Shown here piece by piece: positions 52,301 through 64,000 of a stretch of 64,000 nt of DNA. The stretch covers positions 47,585,501-47,649,500 of the forward strand of contig CP114481.1 of assembly GCA_027186245.1 (NCBI GenBank), in the 5' to 3' direction. The notes under the pieces are model-generated. The model was not told where the DNA came from and searched no databases. It was given only the letters and a program-made list of their open reading frames with translations. Position 1 is the first letter of the stretch; every line of letters begins with the position of its first letter. A program made the position numbers and the translations under genes. Origin of the DNA: Coriaria nepalensis. Taxonomy: Eukaryota; Streptophyta; Magnoliopsida; Cucurbitales; Coriariaceae.

Positions 52301-52857
52301 GTGTTTATTCGTTTAACCTTAAAATGATTTCAATTAGTCATTTCAAGTCAATAACTTTTTTCAAAGCAAGTCGAATGAATTCTAGTTTTGCACTACAAAC
52401 ACAAGTTTTGTGCACAACACACAAATCATCATTGCAAGGAAAGTGTGTATTCTTTTAACCTTAAAATCATTTCAATGAGTCATTTGAAGTTAATAACTTA
52501 TTTCAAAGCAATTCGAACGAATTCTATTTTTGCACTACAAAGACAAGTTTTGTGCATAACTTGCAAATGATCATTGCAAGGAAAGTGTGCATTCGTTTGA
52601 CCTTAAAATCATTTGAATCAGTCATTTCAAGTCAATAACTTATTTCAAAGCGATTCGAACGAATTCTATTTTTGCACTACAAACACAAGTTTTGTGCATA
52701 ACTTGCAAATGATCATTGCGAGGAAAGTGTGCATTCGTTTGACCTTAAAATCATTTCAATCAGTCATTTCAAGTCAATAACTTATTTCGAAGCAATTCGA
52801 ACGAATTCTATTTTTGCACTACAAACACCAGTTTTGTGCATAACTTGCAAATGATCA
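49301..52857 (+). repeat. Domain B mosaic block
   Basis: About 50,045-50,537 copies 42,378-42,870, 50,557-50,915 copies 38,252-38,610, and near 51,530 a run matches 35,830 onward ('ctacaaacaaaag' then 'ctaccaacaaaag'). A 'gtgcacaacac' unit near 52,412 is the fourth of five such units in the domain. Monomers stay in phase throughout. No gene. Confidence 0.7.
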
Positions 52858-55800
52858 TTCCAAGGAAAGTGTGCATTCATTTAACCTTAAAATCATTTCA
52901 ATCAGTCATTTCAAGTCAATATCATATTTCAAAGCAATTCGAACGAATTCTGTTTTTTCACTACAAACACAACTTTTGTGAATAACTTGCAAATAATCAT
53001 TGCAAGGAAAGCGTCCATTTGTTTAACCTTAAAATCATTTAAATGAGTCATTTCAAGTCAATAACTTAATTCAAAGCAAGTCGAAAGAATTCTAGTTTTG
53101 CACTACAAACACAAGTTTTGTGCATAACTTGCAAATCATCATTCCAAGGAAAGTGTGCATTCATTTAACCTTAAAATCATTTCAATCAGTCATTTCAAGT
53201 AAATATCATATTTCAAAGCAATTCGAACGAATTCTAGTTTTGCACTATAGACACTACTTTTGTGCATAACTTGCAAATGATCATTGCAAGGAAAGTGTGC
53301 ATTCGTTTAAAATTAAAATCATTTCAATGAGTCATTTCTGGTCAATAACATATTTCAAAGCAATTCGAACGAAGTCTATTTTTGCACTACAAACACAAGT
53401 TTTGTGCATAACTTCCACATGATCATTGCAAGGAAAGTGTGCATTCGTTTAACCTCAAAATCATTTCAATCAGTCATTTTAAGTCAATAACTTATTTCAA
53501 AGCAATTTGAACGAATTTATTTTTGCACTACAAACACAACTTTTGTGCATAACTTGCCAATGATCATTGCAAGGAAAGTGTGCTTTCGTTTAACCTTAAA
53601 ATCATTTCAATGAGTCATTTTAAGTCAATAACTTATTTGAAAGCAAGTCGAATGAATTCTAGTTTTGCACTACAGACACAACTTTCGTGTATAACTTGCA
53701 AATGATCATTGCAAAGAAAGTGTGCATTCGTTTAAAATTAAAATCATTTCAATGAGTCATTTCAAGTAAATAACTTATTTCAAAGCAAGTCGAACGAATT
53801 CTAGTTTTGCACTATAGACACAACTTTTGTGCATAACATGCAAATGATCATTGCAAGGAAAGTGTGCATTCGTTTAACCTTAAAATCATTTCAATGAGTC
53901 ATTTCAAGTCAATAACTTATTTCAAAGCAAGTCGAATGAATTCTAGTTTTGCACTACTGACACAACTTTCGTGTATAACTTGCAAATGATCATTGCAAGG
54001 AAAGTGTGCATTCGTTTAAAATTAAAATCATTTCAATGAGTCATTTCAGGTCAATAACATATTTCAAAGCAATTCCAACGAAGTCTATTTTTGCACTACA
54101 AAAACAAGTTTTGTGCATAACTTCCACATGATCATTGCAAGGAAAGTGTGCATTCGTTTAACCTTAAAATCATTTCAATCAGTCATTTTAAGTCAATAAC
54201 TTATTTCAAAGCAATTCGAACGAATTCTATTTTTGCACTACAGACACAACTTTTGTGCATAACTTGCAAATGATCATTGCAAGGAAAGTGTGCATTCGTT
54301 TCACCTTAAAATCATTTCAATCAGTCATTTCAAGTCAATATCTTATTTCAAAGCAATTCGAACGAATTCTACTTTTGCACTACAAACACAAGTTTTGTGC
54401 ATAACTTGCAAATGATCATTGCAAGGAAACTGTGCATTCGTTTAACCTTAAAATCATTTCAATGAGTCATTTCAAGTAAATAACTTATTTCAAAGCAATT
54501 CGAACGAATTCTAATTTTGCACTACAAACACAAGTTTTGTGCATAACTTTCAAATTATCATTCCAAGGAAAGTGGGTATTCGTTTAACCTTAAAATCATT
54601 TCAATGAGTCATTTCAAGTCAATAACTTATTTCAAACCAAGTCGAACGAATTCTAGTTTTCCACTACAGACACAACTTTTGTGCATAACTTGCAAATGAT
54701 CATTGCAAGGAAAGTGTGCATTCGTTTAAAATTAAAATCATTTCAATGAGTCCTTTCAAGTAAATAACTTATTTCAAAGCAAGTCGAACGAATTCTAGTT
54801 TTGCACTATAGACACAACTTTTGTGCATAACTTGCAAATGATCATTGCAAGGAAAGTGTGCATTCGTTTAAAATTAAAATCATTTCAATGAGTCATTTCA
54901 GGTCAATAACATATTTCAAAGCAATTCCAACGAAGTCTATTTTTGCACTACAAAAACAAGTTTTGTGCATAACTTCCACATGATCATTGCAAGGAAAGTG
55001 TGCATTCGTTTAACCTTAAAATCATTTCAATCAGTCATTTTAAGTCAATAACTTATTTCAAAGCAATTCGAACAAATTCTATTTTTGCACTACAAACACA
55101 ACTTTTGTGCATAACTTGCAAATGATCAATGCAAGGAAAGTGTGCATTCGTTTAAAATTAAAATCATTTCAATGAGTCATTTCAAGTTAATAACTTATTT
55201 CAAAGCAAGTCGAACGAATTCTAGTTTTGCACTATAGACACTACTTTTGTGCATAACTTGCAAATGATCATTGCAAGGAAAGTGTGCATTCGTTTAACCT
55301 TAAAATCATTTCAATGAGTCATTTCAGGTCAATAACATATTTCAAAGCAATTCGAACGAAGTCTATTTTTGCACTACAAACACAAGTTTTGTGCATAACT
55401 TGCAAATGATCATTCCAAGGAAAGTGTGCATTCATTTAACCTTAAAATCATTTCAATCAGTCATTTCAAGTCAATATCATATTTCAAAGCAATTCGAACG
55501 AATTTTGTTTTTGCACTACAAACACAACTTTTGTGAATTACTTGCAAATAATCATTGCAAGGAAAGCGTGCTTTTGTTCAACCTTAAAATCATTTAAATG
55601 AGTCATTTCAAGTCAATAACTTATTTCAAAGCAAGTCGAACGAATTCTAGTTTTGCACTACAAACAAAAGTTTTGTGCATAACTTGCAAATGATCAATGC
55701 AAGGAAAGTGTTCATTCGTTGAACCTTAAAATCATTTAAATGAGTCATTTCAAGTCAATAACTTATTTCAAAGCAAGTCGAATGAATTCTAGTTTTGCAC

Positions 55801-56685
55801 TACAGAAACAACTTTTGTGCATAACATGCAAATGATCATTTCAAGGGAAGTGTGCATTCTTTTAACCTTAAAATCATTTCAATGAGTCATTACAAGTCAA
55901 TAACTTATTTCAAAGCAATTCGAACGAATTCTATTTTTACACTACAAAAACAAGTTTTGTGCATAACTTGCAAATGATAATTCCAAGGAAAGTGTGCATT
56001 CATTTAACCTTAAAATCATTTCAATCAGTCATTTCAAGTAAATATCATATTTCAAAGCAATTCGAACGAATTCTATTTTTGCACTACAAACACAACTTTT
56101 GTGCATAACTTGCCAATGATCATTGCAAGGAAAGTGTGCTTTCGTTTAACCTTAAAATCATTTCAATGAGTCATTTCAAGTCAATAACTTATTTCAAAGC
56201 AAGTCGAATGAATTCTAGTTTTGCACTACAGACACAACTTTCGTGTATAACTTGCAAACGATCATTGCAAGGAAAGTGTGCATTCGTTTAAAATTAAAAT
56301 CATTTCAATGAGTCATTTCAAGTAAATAACTTATTTCAAAGCAAGTCGAACGAATTCTAGTTTTGCACTATAGACACAACTTTTGTGCATAACTTGCAAA
56401 TGATCATTGCAAGGAAAGTGTGCATTCGTTTAACCTTAAAATCATTTCAATCAGTCATTTTAAGTCAATAACTTATTTCAAAGCAATTCGAACAAATTCT
56501 ATTTTTGCACTACAAACACAACTTTTGTGCATAACTTGCAAATGATCAATGCAAGGAAAGTGTGCATTCGTTTAAAATTAAAATCATTTCAATGAGTCAT
56601 TTCAAGTTAATAACTTATTTCAAAGCAATTCGAACGAATTCTATTTTTGCACTACAAACACAACTTTTGTGCATAACTTGCAAAT
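52858..56685 (+). repeat. Domain B block, donor type for the 3' end of the window
   Basis: 52,858-54,354 reappears at 61,944-63,441 (offset 9086, then 9087 after a base lost near 53,517). 54,496-55,055 reappears at 63,441-64,000 (offset 8945). About 54,206-55,386 in turn copies 45,830-47,010 (offset 8376; 'aaactgtgc' at 46,054 and 54,430). No gene. Confidence 0.8.
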
Positions 56686-59600
56686 GATCATTGCAAGGAA
56701 AGTGTGCATTCGTTTAAAATTAAAATCATTTCAATGAGTCATTTCAGGTCAATAACATATTTCAAAGCAATTCCAACGAAGTCTATTTTTGCACTACAAA
56801 AACAAGTTTTGTGCATAACTTCCACATGATCATTGCAAGGAAAGTGTGCATTCGTTTGACCTTAAAATCATTTCAATCAGTCATTTCAAGTCAATAACTT
56901 TTTTCGAAACAATTCGAACGAATTCTATTTTTGCACTACAAACACAAGTTTTGTGCATAACTTGCAAATGATCATTCCAAGGAAAGTGTGCATTCATTTA
57001 ACCTTAAAATCATTTCAATCAGTCATTTCAAGTCAATATCATATTTCAAAGCAATTCGAACGAATTCTGTTTTTGCACTACAAACACAACTTTTGTGAAT
57101 AACTTGCAAATAATCATTGCAAGGAAAGCGTCCGTTTGTTTAACCTTAAAATCATTTAAATAAGTCATTTCAAGTCAATAAATTATTTCAAAGCAAGTCG
57201 AACGAATTCTAGTTTTCCACTACAAACACAACTTTTGTGCATAACTGGCAAATGATCATTGCAAGGAAAGTGTGCATTCGTTTAAAATTAAAATCATTTC
57301 AATGAGTCATTTCAAGTTAATAACTTATTTCAAAGCAAGTCGAACAAATTCTAGTTTTGCACTACAAACACAACTTTTGTGCGTAACTTGCAAATGATCA
57401 TCGCAAGGAAAGTGTGCATTCGTTTAACCTTAAAATCATTTCAATGAGTCATTTCAAGTCAATAACTAATTTCAAAGCAATTCGAACGAATTCTATTTTT
57501 GCACTACAGATAGAAGTTTTGTGCATAACTTGCAAATGATCAATGCAAGGAAAGTGTGCATTCGTTTAAAATTAAAATCATTTCAATGAGTCTTTTCAAG
57601 TAAATAACTTATTTCAAAGCAAGTTGAACGAATTCTAGTTTTGCACTATAGACACAACTTTTGTGCATAACTTGCAAATGATCAATGCAAGGAAAGTGTG
57701 TATTCGTTTAACCTTAAAATGATTTCAATTCGTCATTTCAAGTCAATAACTGTTTTCAAAGCAAGTCGAATGAATTCTAGTTTTGCACTACAAACACAAG
57801 TTTTGTGCACAACACGCAAATGATCATTGCAAGGAAAGTGTGCATTCTTTTAACCTTAAAATCATTTAAATGAGTCATTTCAAGTCAATAACTTAATTCA
57901 AAGCAAGTCGAACGAATTCTAGTTTTGCACTACAAACAAAAGTTTTGTGCATAACTTGCAAATGATCAATGCAAGGAAAGTGTCCATTCGTTTAACCTTA
58001 AAATCATTTAAATGAGCCATTTCAAGTCAATAACTTATTTCAAAGCAAGTCGAACGAATTCTAGTTTTGCATTAGCAACAAAAGTTTTGTGCATAACATG
58101 CAAATGATCATTGCAAGGAAAGTGTGCATTCTTTTAACCTTAAAATCATTTCAATGAGTCATCACAAGTCAACAACTTATTTCAAAGCAATTCGAACGAA
58201 TTTTATTTTTGCACTACAAACACGAGTTTTGTGCATAACTCGCAAATGATCATTGCAAGGAAAGTGTGTATGCGTTTAACCTTAAAATCATTTCAATGAG
58301 TCATTTCAAGTCAATAACTTTTTTCAAAGCAAGTCGAATGAATTCTAGTTTTGCACTACAGACACAACTTTCGTGTATAACTTGCAAATGATCATTGCAA
58401 GGAAAGTGTGCATTCGTTTAACCTTAAAATCATTTCAATGAGTCATTTCAAGTCAATAACTTAATTCAAAGCAATTCGAACGAATTCTATTTTTGCACTA
58501 CAGACACAACTTTTGTGCATAACTTGCAAATGATCATTGCAAGGAAAGTGTGCATTCGTTTCACCTTAAAATCATTTCAATCAGTCATTTCAAGTCAATA
58601 ACTTATTTCAAAGCAATTCGAACGAATTCTATTTTTGCACTACAAACACAAGTTTTGTGCATAACTTGCAAATGATCATTGCAAGGAAACTGTGCATTCG
58701 TTTAACCTTAAAATCATTTCAATGAGTCATTTCAAGTAAATAACTTATTTCAAAGCAATTCGAACGAATTCTAATTTTGCACTATAGACACAACTTTTGT
58801 GCATAACTTGCAAATGATCATTGCAAGGAAAGTGTGCATTCGTTTAACCTTAAAATCATTTCAATCAGTCATTTTAAGTCAATAACTTATTTCAAAGCAA
58901 GTCGAACGAATTCTAGTTTTCCACTATAGACACAACTTTTGTGCATAACTTGCAAATGATCATTGCAAGGAAAGTGTGCATTCGTTTAAAATTAAAATCA
59001 TTTCAATGAGTCCTTTCAAGTAAATAACTTATTTCAAAGCAAGTCGAACGAATTCTAGTTTTGCACTATAGACACAACTTTTGTGCATAACTTGCAAATG
59101 ATCATTGCAAGGAAAGTGTGCATTCGTTTAAAATTAAAATCATTTCAATGAGTCATTTCAGGTCAATAACATATTTCAAAGCAATTCCAACGAAGTCTAT
59201 TTTTGCACTACAAAAACAAGTTTTGTGCATAACTTCCACATGATCATTGCAAGGAAAGTGTGCATTCGTTTAACCTTAAAATCATTTCAATCAGTCATTT
59301 TAAGTCAATAACTTATTTCAAAGCAATTCGAACAAATTCTATTTTTGCACTACAAACACAACTTTTGTGCATAACTTGCAAATGATCAATGCAAGGAAAG
59401 TGTGCATTCGTTTAAAATTAAAATCATTTCAATGAGTCATTTCAAGTTAATAACTTATTTCAAAGCAAGTCGAACAAATTCTTGTTTTGCACTATAGACA
59501 CTACTTTTGTGCATAACTTGCAAATGATCATTGCAAGGAAAGTGTGCATTCGTTTAACCTTAAAATCATTTAAATGAGTCATTTCAGGTCAATAACATAT

Positions 59601-61936
59601 TTCAAAGCAATTCGAACGAAGTCTATTTTTGCACTACAAACACAAGTTTTGGGCATAACTTCCACATGATCATTGCAAGGAAAGTGTGCATTCGTTTAAC
59701 CTTAAAATCATTTCAATCAGTCATTTTAAGTCAATAACTTATTTCAAAGCAATTCGAACGAATTCTATTTCTGCACTACAAACACAACTTTTGTGCATAA
59801 CTTGCAAATGATCAATGCAAGGAAAGTGTGCATTCGTTTAAAATTAAAATCATTTCAAAGAGTCATTTCAAGTAAATAACTTATTTCAAAGCAATCGAAC
59901 GAATTCTAGTTTTGCACTATAGACACAACTTTTGTGCATAACTTGCAAATGATCATTGCAAGAAAAGTGTGCATTCGTTTAACCTTAAAATCATTTCAAT
60001 GAGTCATTTCAAGTCAATAACTTATTTCAAAGCAAGTCGAATGAATTCTAGTTCTGCACTACTGACACAAGTTTTGTGCATAACTTTCAAATTATCATTC
60101 CCAGGAAAGTGGGTATTCGTTTAACCTTAAAATCATTTCAATGAGTCATTTCAAGTCAATAACTTATTTCAAACCAAGTCGAACGAATTCTAGTTTTCCA
60201 CTACAGACACAACTTTTGTGCATAACTTGCAAATGATCATTGCAAGGAAAGTGTGCATTCGTTTAAAATTAAAATCATTTCAATGAGTCCTTTCAAGTAA
60301 ATAACTTATTTCAAAGCAAGTCGAACGAATTCTAGTTTTGCACTATAGACACAACTTTTGTGCATAACTTGCAAATGATCATTACAAGGAAAGTGTGCAT
60401 TCGTTTAAAATTAAAATCATTTCAATGAGTCATTTCAGGTCAATAACATATTTCAAAGCAATTCCAACGAAGTCTATTTTTGCACTACAAAAACAAGTTT
60501 TGTGCATAACTTCCACATGATCATTGCAAGGAAAGTGTGCATTCGTTTAACCTTAAAATCATTTCAATGAGTCATTTCAAGTCAATAACTTATTTCAAAG
60601 CAAGTCGAATGAATTCTAGTTTTGCACTACTGACACAACTTTCGTGTATAACTTGCAAATGATCATTGCAAGGAAAGTGTGCATTCGTTTAAAATTAAAA
60701 TCATTTCAACGAGTCATTTCAGGTCAATAACATATTTCAAAGCAATTCCAACGAAGTCTATTTTTGCACTACAAAAACAAGTTTTGTGCATAACTTCCAC
60801 ATGATCATTGCAAGGAAAGTGTGCATTCGTTTAACCTTAAAATCATTTCAATCAGTCATTTTAAGTCAATAACTTATTTCAAAGCAATTCGAACGAATTC
60901 TATTTTTGCACTACAAACACAACTTTTGTGCATAACTTGCAAATGATCAATGCAAGGAAAGTGTGCATTCGTTTAAAATTAAAATCATTTCAATGAGTCA
61001 TTTCAAGTTAATAACTTATTCCAAAGCAAGTCGAACAAATTCTAGTTTTGCACTACAGACACAACTTTTGTGCATAACTGGCAAATGATCATTGCAAGGA
61101 AAGTGTGCATTTGATTAATCTTAAAATCATTTCAATGAGTCATTTCAAGTCAATAACTAATTTCAAAGCAATTCGAACAAATTCTAGTTTTGCACTACAG
61201 ACACAACTTTTGTGCATAACTTGCAAATGATGATCGCAAGGAAAGTGTGCATTCCTTTAACCTTAAAATCATTTCAATGAATCATTTCAAGTCAATAACT
61301 AATTTCAAAGAAATTCGAACGAATTCTATTTTTGCACTACAAAAACAAGTTTTGTGCATAACTTGCAAATGATCATTCCAAGGAAAGTGTGCATTCATTT
61401 AACCTTAAAATCATTTCAATCAGTCATTTCAAGTAAATATCATATTTCAAAGCAATTCGAACGAATTCTATTTTTGCACTACAAACACAACTTTTGTGCA
61501 TAACTTGCCAATGATCATTGCAAGGAAAGTGTGCATTCGTTTAACCTTAAAATCATTTCAATGAGTCATTTCAGGTCAATAACATATTTCAAAGCAATTC
61601 GAACGAAGTCTATTTTTGCACTACAAACACAAGTTTTGTGCATAACTTCCACATGACCATTGCAAGGAAAGTGTGCATTCGTTTAACCTTAAAATCATTT
61701 CAATCAGTCATTTTAAGTCAATAACTTATTTCAAAGCAATTCGAACGAATTCTATTTTTGCACTACAAACACAACTTTTGTGCATAACTTGCAAATGATC
61801 AATGCAAGGAAAGTGTGCATTCGTCTAAAATTAAAATCATTTCAATGAGTCATTTCAAGTAAATAACTTATTTCAAAGCAAGTTGAACGAATTCTAGTTT
61901 TGCACTATAGACACAACTTTGGTGCATAACTTGCAA
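56686..61936 (+). repeat. Second copy of the 44,050-49,300 segment
   Basis: It is colinear with 44,050-49,300 at offset 12,636. Private differences include 'gcattagcaac' (about 58,069) against 'gcattaccaac', 'actgttttc' near 57,751 against 'acttttttc', and the replaced patch around 58,783-58,876. Shared rare marks, such as the one-base-short 'gcaatcgaacg' and the 'ttttgggc' change, show common descent rather than convergence. Confidence 0.88.
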
Positions 61937-64000
61937 ATGATCATTCCAAGGAAAGTGTGCATTCATTTAACCTTAAAATCATTTCAATCAGTCATTTCAA
62001 GTCAATATCATATTTCAAAGCAATTCGAACGAATTCTGTTTTTTCACTACAAACACAACTTTTGTGAATAACTTGCAAATAATCATTGCAAGGAAAGCGT
62101 CCATTTGTTTAACCTTAAAATCATTTAAATGAGTCATTTCAAGTCAATAACTTAATTCAAAGCAAGTCGAAAGAATTCTAGTTTTGCACTACAAACACAT
62201 ATTTTGTGCATAACTTGCAAATCATCATTCCAAGGAAAGTGTGCATTCATTTAACCTTAAAATCATTTCAATCAGTCATTTCAAGTAAATATCATATTTC
62301 AAAGCAATTCGAACGAATTCTAGTTTTGCACTATAGACACTACTTTTGTGCATAACTTGCAAATGATCATTGCAAGGAAAGTGTGCATTCGTTTAAAATT
62401 AAAATCATTTCAATGCGTCATTTCTGGTCAATAACATATTTCAAAGCAATTCGAACGAAGTCTATTTTTGCACTACAAACACAAGTTTTGTGCATAACTT
62501 CCACATGATCATTGCAAGGAAAGTGTGCATTCGTTTAACCTCAAAATCATTTCAATCAGTCATTTTAAGTCAATAACTTATTTCAAAGCAATTTGAACGA
62601 ATTCTATTTTTGCACTACAAAAACAACTTTTGTGCATAACTTGCCAATGATCATTGCAAGGAAAGTGTGCTTTCGTTTAACCTTAAAATCATTTCAATGA
62701 GTCATTTCAAGTCAATAACTTATTTCAAAGCAAGTCGAATGAATTCTAGTTTTGCACTACAGACACAACTTTCGTGTATAACTTGCAAATGATCATTGCA
62801 AAGAAAGTGTGCATTCGTTTAAAATTAAAATCATTTCAATGAGTCATTTCAAGTAAATAACTTATTTCAAAGCAAGTCGAACGAATTCTAGTTTTGCACT
62901 ATAGACACAACTTTTGTGCATAAGATGCAAATGATCATTGCAAGGAAAGTGTGCATTCGTTTAACCTTAAAATCATTTCAATGAGTCATTTCAAGTCAAT
63001 AACTTATTTCAAAGCAAGTCGAATGAATTCTAGTTTTGCACTACTGACACAACTTTCGTGTATAACTTGCAAATGATCATTGCAAGGAAAGTGTGCATTC
63101 GTTTAAAATTAAAATCATTTCAATGAGTCATTTCAGGTCAATAACATATTTCAAAGCAATTCCAACGAAGTCTATTTTTGCACTACAAAAACAAGTTCTG
63201 TGCATAACTTCCACATGATCATTGCAAGGAAAGTGTGCATTCGTTTAACCTTAAAATCATTTCAATCAGTCATTTTAAGTCAATAACTTATTTCAAAGCA
63301 ATTCGAACGAATTCTATTTTTGCACTACAGACACAACTTTTGTGCATAACTTGCAAATGATCATTGCAAGGAAAGTGTGCATTCGTTTCACCTTAAAATC
63401 ATTTCAATCAGTCATTTCAAGTCAATATCTTATTTCAAAGCAATTCGAACGAATTCTAATTTTGCACTACAAACACAAGTTTTGTGCATAACTTTCAAAT
63501 TATCATTCCAAGGAAAGTGGGTATTCGTTTAACCTTAAAATCATTTCAATGAGTCATTTCAAGTCAATAACTTATTTCAAACCAAGTCGAACGAATTCTA
63601 GTTTTCCACTACAGACACAACTTTTGTGCATAACTTGCAAATGATCATTGCAAGGAAAGTGTGCATTCGTTTAAAATTAAAATCATTTCAATGAGTCCTT
63701 TCAAGTAAATAACTTATTTCAAAGCAAGTCGAACGAATTCTAGTTTTGCACTATAGACACAACTTTTGTGCATAACTTGCAAATGATCATTGCAAGGAAA
63801 GTGTGCATTCGTTTAAAATTAAAATCATTTCAATGAGTCATTTCAGGTCAATAACATATTTCAAAGCAATTCCAACGAAGTCTATTTTTGCACTACAAAA
63901 ACAAGTTTTGTGCATAACTTCCACATGATCATTGCAAGGAAAGTGTGCATTCGTTTAACCTTAAAATCATTTCAATCAGTCATTTTAAGTCAATAACTTA
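61937..64000 (+). repeat. 3' composite: copies of 52.9-54.4 and 54.5-55.1 kb
   Basis: It switches donor at about 61,940, inside a monomer, from the 12,636-offset family to the 9086-offset family. The rare 'catttctggtc' is shared (53,338 and 62,424). At about 63,441 it skips exactly one 142-bp monomer relative to the donor (9087 to 8945). The window ends inside the array. Confidence 0.82.

Larger units (their letters stand above)
1..64000 (+). repeat. 142-bp satellite DNA array filling the whole window
   Basis: A unit of about 142 bp repeats head to tail from the first base to the last. Monomer starts, read at the word ttaacc, fall at 1, 143, 285, 426, 568, 710 and so on; the 141-bp step comes from a recurrent one-A deletion. 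Roughly 450 monomers are present, all in the same orientation, with no insertion of unrelated sequence. The first monomer has 45 G+C in 142 bases (about 32%). Most monomers hold one GAATTC. Known: the major satellite of the beetle Tenebrio molitor has a 142-bp AT-rich unit, and makes up a very large part of that genome in pericentromeric heterochromatin. Inferred: this window is that satellite or a close relative. The tandem repeat is certain; the species is not. Confidence 0.98.
34541..64000 (+). repeat. Domain B: satellite subfamily B, more divergent
   Basis: Monomers here typically read 'agtcaataacttatttc' in place of 'actcaatatcttctttc'. Other domain words are 'ctagttttgcac', 'ctatagacacaac' or 'ctacagacacaac', and 'tttaaaattaaaatc'. 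A frequent type carries 'caggtcaataacatatttc', 'ccaacgaagtct' and 'cttccacatg'. Neighbouring monomers differ from one another more than in domain A, and short deletions are commoner (129-bp and 120-bp monomers). Long-range copies link distant parts of the domain. No gene is present. It runs to the end of the window, so its far edge is not seen. Confidence 0.9.

Noticed and set aside
55391..55597. Open frame of 68 codons
   Set aside because: It spans two satellite monomers; the same argument about frame shift per unit applies.
1..64000. CRISPR-like array (regular repeats)
   Set aside because: There are no unique spacers. The whole unit repeats, unit length is 142 bp, and no cas genes are present.
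1..64000. tRNA, rRNA or SINE-derived origin of the monomer
   Set aside because: I saw no A/B box pair in proper spacing, no poly-A tail and no conserved rRNA words. A profile search (tRNAscan, Rfam) would be decisive but could not be run.

Overview
The whole 64 kb window is one uninterrupted satellite DNA array. A unit of about 142 bp (common one-base-shorter variant 141 bp) repeats head to tail roughly 450 times, always in the same orientation. I found no protein-coding gene, RNA gene, transposon, CRISPR array or unique-sequence gap. The unit is AT-rich (about 32% G+C, counted on the first monomer) and usually carries an EcoRI site (GAATTC). Unit length, the EcoRI site and AT-richness fit the abundant 142-bp pericentromeric satellite of the mealworm beetle Tenebrio molitor as I know it from the literature. 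The species call is inference, because I could not align to a reference.

The array has two domains with a sharp junction near 34,540. Domain A (1 to about 34,540) has the core words 'actcaatatcttctttc' and 'ctatttttgcac', and most of its variants are shared between neighbouring blocks. Domain B (about 34,540 to 64,000) has 'agtcaataacttatttc', 'ctagttttgcac', frequent 'tagacacaactttt' and 'tttaaaattaaaatc' words, and is more diverse.

Both domains are built of higher-order repeats (HORs). Domain A contains a 5-mer (708 bp, 5390-6705), a 9-mer (1278 bp: 9786-11063, 16174-17451, 17452-18729) with a 12-mer derivative (7515-9217), an 8-mer (1135 bp, from 14188), and 14- to 16-mers (1987 and 2270 bp, about 28,199-34,441). 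It also holds multi-kilobase duplications at offsets 5962 and 9511. Domain B contains a 6-mer (852 bp, 42,516-44,219), a 4-mer with a shortened 129-bp monomer (555 bp, 39,844-40,398), and a 5.2-kb block copied at offset 12,636. The last 7.3 kb is a mosaic of earlier domain B segments joined in phase.

Nothing here acts as a gene set. The biology is structural: a heterochromatin or centromere-type array evolving by unequal exchange and gene conversion. Each monomer carries three evenly spaced dyad elements, an AP-1-like heptamer (TGAGTCA), and a 9-bp direct repeat that explains a recurrent 13-bp deletion. Block boundaries come from tracking landmark variants by eye and are approximate unless stated.
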